A DNA stretch of 64,000 nucleotides from Ulota crispa. Taxonomy: Eukaryota > Streptophyta > Bryopsida > Orthotrichales > Orthotrichaceae. Where the stretch lies: contig OY987247.1 in NCBI GenBank assembly GCA_963920765.1, positions 22,602,471-22,666,470 on the forward strand, read 5' to 3'. Within the stretch, counting starts at the first letter, position 1. Every line of letters starts with the position of its first letter. The translations under genes and the position numbers were made by a program. Shown piece after piece: positions 1-11,214 of the stretch. The notes under the pieces are model-generated. The model was not told where the DNA came from. It saw only the letters and a program-made list of their open reading frames with translations, and searched no databases.

Positions 1-120
1 CCAAGGAATGATACGTGTCATTCTCTAATCCAGGAATCTGTGGACCTCCCTCCTTGTGGCCAAGTCTACCAAAAATAGATCTCAGATCTAAAGATTCTGG
101 ATTTGAGATTCCGAATTGCC

Positions 121-144
121 ACAAAATGACACGTGTCATTTTGT
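121..144. repeat. 24-bp perfect palindrome with G-box core
   Basis: The 24 bases equal their own reverse complement and centre on TGACACGTGTCA, which contains the CACGTG G-box/ABRE core bound by plant bZIP and bHLH factors. A second copy with one mismatched pair lies at 7-22. Both are followed by the similar string TAATCCA. A regulatory role is inference only. Confidence 0.6.
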
Positions 145-186
145 AATCCAAAAAGCAACCCTGGATCTACTCAAAGATCCTCCCAC

Positions 187-600
187 CGGAACTAACTTCT
201 GGTCTGGAATCCGGTTTTTGATTCACCAAAAATTCCTATATCGCCTCGGATAGACTCTTTCGGATCCGGTTCCTTCTTGCTGGTTGACGTCTTGGTGGCG
301 CAGATTTGACTAGCTTTGGTGTGGCACGTGTGTCTGCTTCTTCTCCTTTTGTGCAAGTGTCAAAGCCTGCGAATCTGAGTCTCTCGATTTGTCTTGCAAA
401 TCACCTGAGATGTCTTCATTCTCCAAAAATACTGAGGATGAGTCATCATTGAGGTCGATCTTGACAAGTGAGGTTGTCTTCCGCTTCACCAAGCTTGGGG
501 TCCTTGATTCTCTGTTGTCATTCGGAATTGACTTTTGGTCCGGATTCCGGTTCCTAATTTACCAAAATCCCTGTATTGCCCTGGATAGACTATTCTGGAC
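187..600. repeat. Imperfect direct repeat of about 80 bp
   Basis: The stretch at about 187-266 recurs at about 521-600 in the same orientation. Shared strings include TGGTC, GGAATCCGG/GGATTCCGG, TTCACCAAAA/TTTACCAAAA and GGATAGACT. The offset is about 333 bp. It may be a duplicated piece of a transposon end or an old tandem duplication; no element boundary was found. Confidence 0.5.
310..555 (-). other. Short coding-like open frame, unknown
   Basis: About 80 codons are open on the minus strand. The peptide is hydrophilic, with a basic start (VKRKTTSLVK), an acidic Ser/Asp-rich middle and a basic end (KEKKQTH). It has no ATG near its upstream end and no family I recognise. It could be an exon remnant or a chance open frame. 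It overlaps the second copy of the 80-bp direct repeat. Confidence 0.2.
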
Positions 601-3600
601 AACAGTTTCCACTAAGGGAAGAAATTATTTCCGGTTTAAAAGGAAACTCTTATTTCCTTGTTAACTATATTAAGTACTTAAGGAATTGTCAAATTCCTTG
701 ATTGAGAATTTCAATAAACTTTTCTCCTTTACTATGTAAAAGCAAAAAATTTGCTCAAGGATACATTACATATCCTTATTTATTGTTATAAACACAAAAG
801 TTTAGTTTCCAAATTGCGATAATTGGTATACAAGGTTTGACTGTAATGGCTATCTTAGCTATCCAATCACCTTAACCTTCCTTCCCCAACAAATCACTTC
901 ACTTCCCATTTCTTTGTATACACCGTAAATGAGCATTATATTGCAAAAAATCCTCCACATGCATAACAAGATAAAACTCTCTGTTGTTCATGATAGCAAG
1001 TAAACATAATTATGTGGCTACAATCCATTAGATCATCACAAAGTTTGTAGCTTTTGGGCATTTGCAAAAAAATATGAATCATTCAATATTTGATGGTAAA
1101 TCCCCAACAGCAATTGTTTCTACATATCATGCTAGTACAGATATTATTGTCAATTTCTACACCACAATATCATTAAACATTAGTTTGTGAAAAACTCTAA
1201 ATATGACCACCTCCAAATCTCATATTCTCTATATATACTTTTATTGATTTAAAGAGATTTTTATTATGATATCACTAGAGATTTTTGTTCTACATTTACA
1301 TAGCATGAGAGAATTTACATTAACAAATAATTTTGCATCATACAATACAATGGAAATTGCATAATTTAGTATTCCTAAAATAAGAGATGGAAAACATTTA
1401 TTCTCATTGAACGCAATATTTGTTAAATTGAAAAAAAAAAGGTATCATTTTGTACTCCACCTTAAATCCAAAAAGTTACCTCAATCCATATTTAAAGATA
1501 TCAAATTTAGTCTAAGCCATTAAGAGCATTTCCCTTGCAAAATCATCCATTCATGTGAGAGCACATGTATCAAAAAAATTGCAAAAGATCAGATTAAGAC
1601 GACCACCTTCATTCTTCAAAAGTCCCAAAATGTATTGTTCTTCCCAATTTAAAAATTATGGAGTTATTGCAACTACAATTATCTTCTCAGGCATTTGAAC
1701 ACCTTATGACAATGTCTCACTTAAAAGCACATATTCTATAATTGTGCATTACACTTGATAGCCATAGCAAAGAATGAAGCACGTAGTCATCAACAAACGC
1801 ATAAGTACATCTTTTCTCCACTATTTAGACATCCACAACATGGTACCACAGGAACATACCTTATTCCACTTAAACTTGCTTCCCGTACACTATCACAAAG
1901 TTGATATTATGTACTTCATGACTTTAATATAGGAGACTCACAATTTTGGCCATCCTAATGTGACTCTCAATGCTAGTTACATCCTTGCAGTTCACCTTAA
2001 TGTACCAATATCTACTGTTGTCCCTTGTGCTTGAGTTGTACATATTTCTTCTCGCTTTTTCCTTCATGTGATCGCCTAGCAATTAAGGTCCACCATTTCA
2101 AAGTTACTGCTCTTCCTTTGACCTCCAAATACTTTGGAAGTATTTACGATGACGTTATAGGCCGTTACCACATGGGAGAAATTACACCCTCTCTACTTTG
2201 TCAGCACGGAAGTAGTACATTGAATATACCCTTTTCAAGATAAACAAATACAATGGTTGGTCTTTATATGTTAGACATGGTTTACCCTACAACAACATAC
2301 ACAAGGCGTCACTATTAGCGCAATGACCCCACACTCTTTAATGTCTCCGAGTTACTTAACAATGAATGTGCATGCATTTTTGATTATATAATTTTAAAAC
2401 TACCCACTACCTATTCCACAACTTTCTAACATCCCTAAGCAATTGATTAAAAATACGTTCCACCTTGAACATAACTAGCAACTAATAATAACATCTTTTT
2501 GAAACCTCTACTATCAAGCAATAATTGAACACACTGACCTTAACAATTTGTACACATACCTTTCATCCAGCTGTGTACAAGTATTGATAACATCGTTCAA
2601 CACCATTTTCCTAGTGGCAAGATATGGGCAACCTTTGCCGTCTTAATCCATGTCCTCTACTTGCAAGCTCCCTTTTCTGGTCTACAATAACCAAAAATCA
2701 ACATATTTTGCTATAAAGATAAAGCAAAGAACAGCTACTGAGCATGTCCACTTACATGTTCATATGCAATACAATGGCTTCAATTCTCACTGTTCACGCT
2801 TATCATGCCGTCCATTGAATTGAATTCAGATATTGTTAGCAAATACTTCTCAACTATGAGGAGTATTCATGGTTCATTACATCAAATCTTGTAAATTCAA
2901 AACAAAGATGTCATCTATAATTACATGTTACAGAGCTCTTTAAAACATATATTCTTCATTTTTTATATCTAACAACACTAACATACTTAGGAGACAAAAA
3001 AATGATACTCTGCATAACGACCTTTAAAGAGATACATTACCTATTTCTCTGCATGACATCACATCCAATTACTATGAATGATTGCTGCTGTCCTCCTGCA
3101 AGATACAATAACCATGGCCATAGTAGTGAACAAATTACTTGAATTCCAACCAACATATACTGTATAAAGATGTACAAATGCACATTTTGAAGCACTTGAA
3201 TTTAGTGAACACAACAACAAGCCAGTCTCACAAGAGGTAAATAATACAAAATTAAACCGAGATGCCATTAATAACAAAGAAGTGAAAAGTGGCAGAGGAA
3301 GGACAAAAAAGAAAAGGGTCGCCTCCTAAGTAACAAATGGGGATTCTTCTATGTTTCCCATTTCAACATAGAGCACATCTAATTGAGTGAACGTCATTGA
3401 TCGTTTGATGGCACTAACAAAGTTCATTGGTATCAATAGCCGCCCACAAACACAGCTATTCAATGCTTTGATTGTCCAATGTTTCAATATACTTTGGCTG
3501 CCCTATTGTACTTGGCAAATTCTCTCCCACTGCTTTTGAAATATTTGTCTTGCTTCAAACTTTGCCGCACTTTCTTCCAAAACAAAACGTGGTGACTAAA

Positions 3601-4587
3601 CAGAACCATCTATCTTGACATTGTCCTCTACACATCCACGTACACTGCAAATACAAGCAATTTACAAGGAAGTTTGTTTGAATATCCACACTCTGTTACA
3701 GAGGTGTGGCAGATAACTAACATCACATCAGCCACATGTATTGATTTTTGACGAAACTGTGCACTCACTAAACTCTAACTTTGTCGCCTAAATTTTTGGT
3801 ATAAACTTTTGTTGTTGCTTATTCTGCAATGCATTACATAATGTTCATCACTAAATATTAGGGAGAACTTGACATTTGGGGGATTTCTCAAACACCCCTT
3901 CCTCAACTGGATTCAATGAATTCTTAGCACGGAAGGTAGCACTTGTAATTATGGATCTGTCCTACTCCCACAATTTGATGGATAATTGGTTATACAAAAT
4001 CCAAACTCATTGACTCTTCACTTGAATCTTACAATTAACTTTAGAATGAACAAGTCTCCACTTCTACATTTCTCCAAGACGCTGGAAGGATAGAAATTCA
4101 ATCACACATGTGTAATATTATAAAACTATGCAATACAACAACATATGCCAATGATTCTTATGTTTCTACATTTAAAACAAATTCTTTGCACAACAATAAT
4201 TCAAGTATAAAAACAACATGAGAACCTATGTGAAGGTACACTACAAAAGAGAGGCACATGTCAAAGACATGGACCACCATAACCATAAGCATACACACTT
4301 CTACATAAGATTGTGACTGCTACATCTCACTCTATCTATAAAACAACGCACAATTGACAAACCTTGTGTAGCTAATAACATATCCTACAAACAACATAAA
4401 CAGTTGCAACTCCAAAAAAAAAACATCTGCATATACAAATTCTGCAACAACTTTGAACTAAGGCGGACTGACAACATGGTGTTGTCCTTAAATGTCAATC
4501 TTTGTTTCCTGCAACAAGAATTCACAAAGAGCTAGTGAACGCCCTTCCTTCAAATTGTTGTGCGTCTTTAGCCTTTTCTATTCTTTC
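601..4587. other. AT-rich flank, no gene recognised
   Basis: This is the chromosomal or older-repeat sequence on the left of the CACTA element. Only short, AT-rich open frames occur, and none shows a motif I can name. I looked for retrotransposon reverse transcriptase, integrase and primer-binding sites at about 800-1,900 on both strands and could not support any. Confidence 0.5.
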
Positions 4588-4590
4588 ATT

Positions 4591-4613
4591 CACTACTAGA
4601 AATCCTGCATTTT
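4591..4613 (+). repeat. Left terminal inverted repeat of the 18.1-kb CACTA element
   Basis: The 23 bases starting CACTACTAGAAATCCT pair perfectly with 22704-22726. The target duplication ATT lies immediately outside at 4588-4590. Confidence 0.93.
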
Positions 4614-5039
4614 ACGATTGCCAAAAATGTCTACTTGGAGTTGCTTTTTAGGTGACATGACTGGGGAGGCCTTGCGTCACATTTTCTCAGACCTTACTAA
4701 AAAATGTCATCCATTTTTAGTCCTATTTACGGCAATTGTATAATTCAAACATATACGGTTCACGTAATTTATAGGTACCCAAGGTATACAGCCCCCTTGT
4801 TTTTTTACTTATTTGTGCTTGGGCAGCAGGTCTGGCAAAAATACATACTATCACAAATCTCTAACATGATATCCCGTCAAATCTGACATTACCTTTGACC
4901 TTTTGCAACGTGTAATGTCCTTAGGCTTTTGGCTCTAATATTGACAGACAGAGATGCAGTTTTATATATTTGGTTGGGTGTATTTTGATTGGTTCTAACA
5001 AGCCCTCTGACATGTGCTGACGTGGGCCAATGCTACACC

Positions 5040-5170
5040 ACAATCACATTACACAGCTTGTCACTTGCTATAGTCACAATACATATGATTGGATACAGTC
5101 ATATGTTCTTAACATTGTGTGCATGTGACTGCCATTTTCAAGACTCTGTGGCATGTTTTGCAATTCACAG
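5040..5170. repeat. Left subterminal repeat cluster (TAGTCA/TGACTA family)
   Basis: Within the first 600 bp of the element, strings such as GTCACTTGCTATAGTCAC, CAGTCATATG and CATGTGACTG occur in both orientations. Similar strings recur at about 6966, 7074, 8968, 12590-12665, 13650, 18090, 19600-19660 and 21100-21165, and in the last 260 bp (22466-22726). In known CACTA elements short motifs near the ends bind the TNPA-type protein; the assignment here is by analogy. Confidence 0.55.
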
Positions 5171-6056
5171 CTCCTAGGAGTCACGTTTGCTAGTTTATGC
5201 TTTTCTTTCTGTTTCATTTACATCTCCTTAAAAGTGTTGTGATAGTCACTTCTTGTGAGTACAAAAGATTAGGGTGGATCTCACTATAGTTTTATTCCAT
5301 TTCATTTCCTGAAGAAGACTTTCCTTTAATTTCCATACACTTTGCCTTACCTCAAATTGGTAGCATAGATAGCATGGGCTTGGAGCTTAGGATTTAGGAC
5401 ATGAATGGCTTGCACTCCACACATTCTGAGTAAACTTGCAATTTACCAAAACAATGCACAATATTGGCATAGATGAATGTGGGAATATTCCAAAAAAAAA
5501 CCAGATGTACATGGTTTGCATCGCAATCCTGGCATCCATAACAAAATACTGCATCACTCAATAAGTGTTGCCACACCCTCCATGCACCACTTTGTCACAA
5601 ACTGCAGCGCATCTTTGAGACACTCCATGGGAGGGTCATCTCTAGTGTTCCCCTTGTAGAGAAGCACCTCTTGTTGCCCTGGAATGATCAAGTTGATTGA
5701 CACGGACACATTCCCCTCTCCAATGAGCCTTTCGTGTAGTTGTCCTCTTGCAAGGCTAACTATAGTCCCATGTGCAACCATAGTCTTTGTGGCATTGTTG
5801 TTGTTGTCTATGTCAAATACCTTCACTTTTGCACCCACTGCTAGAGGAATTTGAGGTGCATTTTTGTTTGTTGCAGAGATCCCCTTCGGCGTCGGCGCTT
5901 CCTTGTTCAAGTCTTGCACTTACACGCACAGAAATTGACAACATTGACATAATAAAAAGGGGCAACCACTAAAACATAAGCTTCTCACAACTCACAGTTA
6001 TGCTTGACACAAGTTTGTTATAACTCAAAATGACTAACACCGGTCCTAATTCAGAG

Positions 6057-6929
6057 TCAAAAGATGCCTACTCTGATGTTCAAAACAAGTGGTAGCACAC
6101 ATGGCAACTTCAACATGAAACACACCAGAATGCGGACAATTGCTGCCTTTGTAATTGCCTCTCTTAGATTAATAATGCACAATTCCACATTTGACAAATC
6201 TTGAGCAAAGGCTTGAAATGGTGCGATGGCATTGTCCAAGAATTGATATGCCTCCAGCAAAGGGTTCCAGTTACGTGGATTCATGACAGTTTTGCCAAGA
6301 GACAAGATTGTAGCATCCGTGTCCCAATCCACCTGCAAGACACAAGCCCATCCACTCATAGGGTCCAGAATGGTATGAAAGAGGTTGCACATGTCTTTGA
6401 TGTTGCCACCAACCTCCACACCCCACAAAAAGCACCACTTGATGCCCATCCCCACTCCAACAAAATTTGCTACTTCTTGAATGAGCGCCTGCTCTAATGG
6501 GGACCAAATTCCAACCTCAAAGTTCTTTTGCAATTTAGTGAGGAATGGCTAGCACCCACTCTGTTGCTTTATTCTCACCTTGTGATCATTCTGACAAAGG
6601 GTAGGGAGATCCGGCCCCCAATCCTGTCCATCATGCAAGGGGCGCACATTGCATAAGATTCCTACAATGTTCAAAATAATAATCTTGAGAAGAGGATCTT
6701 TTGAAACCTTTACCACTGGATATGTCGGACTTGGTCTTGATGCCACCTTCTTCTTCTTTATTGCAGGACTAAACCTTGTCGCACACTTCTTACGCGTTCT
6801 CGTCAACGTCAGGCTATTAGTTGTTTCTCTGGCGTGCACTGCAACAATCTTGCAAGAAACCCTGTCCCTCCCATCTTGCAATGATTGTCTCCATTCCATT
6901 TTCAAAGATGGCGTGGCTGCATACGCCAC
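6057..6929 (-). other. Unassigned coding-like frames inside the ORF1 region
   Basis: Two minus-strand frames overlap this interval. The upstream one (6,929-6,549) is basic and contains a run of four lysines (AIKKKKVAS) that could be a nuclear signal. The downstream one (6,533-6,057) is hydrophobic and Trp-rich (GMGIKWCFLWG). They may be further exons of ORF1 or an older insertion. I recognise no domain in either. Confidence 0.25.
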
Positions 6930-8421
6930 TCAAAATATTGAGCCAGACATGAACCACATTATGACTAGCTATAGTCAAAATTATTCTCAGAACACAAATT
7001 GCTTCTCTAACATGCTGGGGTAATAGTTTATAAACATGGTCATATTAAAACATTACATCAGACAATTGTACATATAGTCATATGACTACAAGCTTGAATG
7101 GAGGTATTGGTTTTATGTTCAAGGGAACTAGGAGGCATGTTGACAATACATATGATTGTTATTAGGATACTGACTTGCCATACGTATAGAAAGGGCTTGA
7201 CAAATCTTTGCTTGCGCCTAAATTACCATTGTCTGCTCAGCGGCTCTCTTCCTTGCCAATGCCCCACGTGTTTTAGGGTGATTAGCCTCTATCGTCGGCT
7301 TGTCTAGCACTCCTTTTCTATGTCTGCTCTCTCCTTGTCCATGAGTTGCAAGCAAAGATTTCAATCTTCATATTAATTTAACTAAACTTACAGAGGGGTC
7401 TACATCAACAAACATCAACAAAACAAAGGGATCCAGAAACCCAACCACGTTCCAAATCATGAAAAAACCAAACCTTAGCCAAACTACAAATTAAATTATA
7501 CTTCTACCAACAAGGTGCAAATGTGAGGGTTTCAAATGTCCTAGTGGGAAATCTGCCCCCATCAACTACCACACAATAAATATTATCAAATGAAAGCATT
7601 GGAAGACATAGGTGTAGTTTTTAGTAATAAAAATTTGAGACATAAGGAAAACCTAAAATCAACAGACATGAATGTAAGCAATGCTGCATCCTCTGCATGC
7701 TTGAAGGTGAAAAAACCATAAGTGCAGAGCACTCCTAATCATCAAAAAAAAGCACAACAAAAGTTTAATGCAAACATTTCTACATATTTGGCTTGAAAAC
7801 AAGACACTCAGCAAAGAGAACATCAAATATTGACAATCCTAGTAAAACATTGGTGCATACACTAGTAGAAAACTGTGTTGAAGTCAACGTAATCTACATG
7901 ATGTTTCCATGCTTCTAATGCAAATTTTTGTGTTAGAAGCATGGAAACATCATGTAGTTTATGTTGACTTCAACATAGTTTTCTACTAGTGATACTAGAC
8001 AATCCCTCGCAAATAAATATGAACCTAGCAACCATTTCAATTCACCAAAAATCAACAACAAAGTCTACAATCCTTCATTGTTCTCCCTCTCGCAAAAATT
8101 CTACATCTCACTAACCCTCCTCCTACTACGCAACTAACAGCAAGAAAATATCAATGGCAAATACAATCGTGTCCTTAAAGACAAATGTAATTCTACTCAA
8201 GACTCAAAATCAACTAACACTACCAACAAGAATTCAGAGGCAACTGTTCACCCTATCAAAACATCATTATGAAAAATCAGTGACTCAAACGCAACAAAGA
8301 TCATTAGAAGGCAAACAGGGGCCCACACCACAAAATCTGCTAATCATAATTCACAACATCTACAATAGTCTCAACACAGGAAGTCTAACCCCAGTAGGCA
8401 AAGACACACCGTTCCATTTTT
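6930..8421. other. Non-coding part of the ORF1 region, host to a MITE
   Basis: The stretch is AT-rich with no coding frame I can support apart from short chance ones. It contains TAGTCATATGACTA-type motifs near 7074 and the MITE at 7860-7991. It is most simply read as intron or intergenic sequence of the CACTA element. Confidence 0.45.
7860..7991. mobile_element. CACTA-type foldback MITE, 132 bp, TSD ATA
   Basis: The two halves are near-perfect reverse complements. The left end reads CACTAGTAGAAAACTG and the right end is its near-exact inverse, ending CTACTAGTG. ATA is present at 7857-7859 and again at 7992-7994, a 3-bp target duplication typical of CACTA transposition. It is nested in the 18.1-kb element, so it is younger. 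Its ends differ after CACTA from those of its host element, so another CACTA family mobilised it. Confidence 0.9.
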
Positions 8422-11214
8422 TTAATTCAGAATTGGAAAAGTATACTTTGGAGCGATACCTTCTTCTTTGGAGGAGGTGTCCTTCACACCATCTTTTACT
8501 CCATGACTCTTCCGCAATCCTTTCTGCTTCAACGCTTTATCACACGTCCCATCTTGCAAAATCTCCACGTTAGCAAATGATGGTGCGACAATATCTGAAG
8601 CCAACATGGACAGAGGTGCAACTTTGGAAGTTTCTAAAGTCTTCTCTCTTGCAGTCACTACGCCCATTTTGAAGAAGGAGGTTCCTTGCTAATCGTGGCT
8701 CCATGTCCCACAAATTTCTGAACTATATCAATCAATCCGGAGATTTGAGTGCTCAACTTGTCCCTAAAGGCAGTGAAATCAGTACACAATTGCGCCATTG
8801 CTGGGTCAATTGCCCTTGCATCTAACATCCCGCCTTCATTGCTTCCCCGGCCATGTCCTTTGGACCTTCTAGACTTTGCAACTCCAATTTCTACCTCCAC
8901 TTCCACAAAAGGGCGTGACAGCTCCAGTGCCTGTAGAAGGCAAAACTGCAAATCTTCAAGAGAAGAAGTCATATGACTATAGATTGTTGGGTAAGAATCA
9001 AGCGTCACATGACTGCAAACAACAATGTCACTACAATCCAGTAGTCATAACCTTGATTATGAACATGTACAGGCACTTCTTCAACTTTTGGATGTAAAGT
9101 GCCCTTTCAACCGCATGTTTGGGTTAGAGCACATTCAAATCTCAATTTTTGACCGCAAACACTTTGCACGTACTGACTGAGAAGTGAATACAAGTACAAA
9201 AGAAGAGGAGGAGCGTGGTGCCATAGAAGACTCACCAATCGAGATTGCATAGACCTCTTTGAGGGCCTAGCCTACTTTTTGGACTCTAAGGTCCGCCATG
9301 CGGCCTTCATTTGCTCTGACTGCGCAATCTCCTCTAGTTGAACAATCCTCTTTTTGAAGCTTTTGGCGTGGAAAGGCTTCAGGTACGTTGGAATGATGCT
9401 ACCATCATTAAGGTACTTCCTCATGTTCAACCTCTTTATCTTCATTTGCTTCCTCAAAGTGCTCAAGAAAATCTTCTCTGGCACATCTCCAAAGCCACCT
9501 TGATACTCAAATAGTGCCGCCATCTTCTCTTTAATGGCCAGACGCAGCACCCTGGGATGACTGTCAAAGTCATTGTTGCCCCAATCAAGGTCTCAAGACA
9601 ATCCTTAGAGCTTTGTCAACCACTTGGATTGCTTCCTCCAGACTGGTTTACCATTTCGGTAAACGGTCACCCAATCTAGGTTTTGAGGCGCCCTAACTAG
9701 ATCCAGCACCCCCTTTGCTAGCCTCTCCATCGCATGCAATTCCTTCCACCTTTTGCTCCTCCCTTGATTGGACGCCTCAGCCCCTTTGACTAGCTGTGCA
9801 CGTGCTTCATGACCATGTCCTTTATTCTGCAATCTAGAGTGTGGGCTCACCTCCTTCTCCAATAGGCGCTTCCGGATACAAATTTCCTCCAAGTCTAGCT
9901 GGAGGACTACCTTGCTTTGTTCTTCACTGCCTCTAATGTCGTCATCTTTTGCGCTGCTCTCCATTGCCTCTATCGGCCACTCTTCCACCTGCAAATTTGC
10001 CGAGCTTTTTGTAGGGTGGTCTACCTCCTGCAAGTGTACACGGGGACCCTTTTGCCGAGCTACTCTTCCTCCCTTATCCTCTTGATGCTTGTTCACCCTA
10101 TATTGAACAGCGGCATTGTCCTTTTGGATCTCCTGCAAAATGAATCTTTCATGAACCAGCAAAATTTCTGTGGGAGTGGTACTACAAAAAGAACATTTGC
10201 AATCAAGTAACTCATACTCCGACTCTTTTGTCTATTAGCCAAACCGGGGAAGTTTAACTCTTGATTGCCATGCTATATGAATCTTATATTGGGAGAGTTT
10301 AATGGTAAGTTATCAATAGATCTAGAATCGTCCATGCACACATGAGTATCAGTTGTCTTTTCAAAAAACTTTAGTTTCACAAATTATACGATAAACAAAG
10401 AAATATGTGTGGATTTGTAAAGTGAACCGTTTGTAGAATGTGAATAAAATTTTTAGCTAAGAAAATGGGCATCAAGTACCCCCTAAAATAGAATCAGTCA
10501 AAGGAAAGACTTGTCCTCCACTGCATGCACCGCATAAAGAGGACGTCAACAATACACCAATTCACCATATATTGACCAAACAAATGTACCAAGGAGGATT
10601 CAAATTTCTGTACATACGCATGCGGACTTACACTACAAGACACAAGAAGAGAATATAAGGAGATAAAAATAACAAACTCTTCTTTGAATTTTTGGACAGA
10701 TTGACCTATTGAACACACCAGCTAGGCAAACTAGATCATACACTTAAGTGATGAGAAAGACATGGACCTCTGCATTGACACATGTGAACTTATTGTTTGT
10801 TTAGTGTTTGCTTCCCCTGCACCAAATGTCCAAAACAAAATACTTGAATTGCTTGCATACTTGCGGAGTCACCATGTCTTTGTGGAAGGCCTCTTCCTCC
10901 AAAGATGGCTCCTGAAAGTCTTTTTTGCTTTGGTAATTGGGGTCCTCACTATCCGCACTAGATTCAAACATACACTCTTTCTCTGCCAAATCTTGCTGCA
11001 ATGTCTCTCCTTCTCCTTGCTTTGGGATAGCCTTTGGTTCATTGAAGTGAGAATGCTAACTGCTTCCAAAAACCAATGCAAGCTTGTCAACTATGCGTTG
11101 CAGAACAGGATTTGTAATAGCAGGAAACCTAGCAACTATGTAAAACAAATCTGCTTGCATGTCATCCTATAGATTGGCAATCACCTGCGCCAAATTCTCT
11201 ACTGAGGCTTTCAT

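Larger units (their letters stand above)
5554..11214 (-). pseudogene. CACTA ORF1, Ptta/En-Spm-like (TNPA-side) gene, broken
   Basis: Pieces on the minus strand appear to form one multi-exon gene. The first piece (11,214-10,801) starts with an ATG (MKASVENLAQ) and has two in-frame stops. The next (10,162-9,272) is one frame of nearly 300 codons with two stops; it is charged, with a Glu/Lys-rich first half and a segment reading FGDVPEKIFLS, resembling the core of Pfam Transposase_24. A third piece (9,008-8,422) reads through RSKGHGRGS. The last (5,919-5,554) has VGAKVKVFDI, then VAHGTIVSL, which resembles the C-terminal domain of plant Ptta proteins. The stretch 8,421-5,920 between these pieces would be intron or unrelated insert. 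The family match is by eye and moderate. Orientation is opposite to tnp2. Confidence 0.5.

Noticed and set aside
810-840. LTR-retrotransposon primer-binding site (TTGGTATAC...)
   Set aside because: It departs from the TGGTATCAGAGC consensus after seven bases, and no LTR pair was found.
1500-1900. Possible copia-type integrase remnant on the minus strand
   Set aside because: Only isolated residues fit; no continuous alignment could be made in any frame and stops are frequent.
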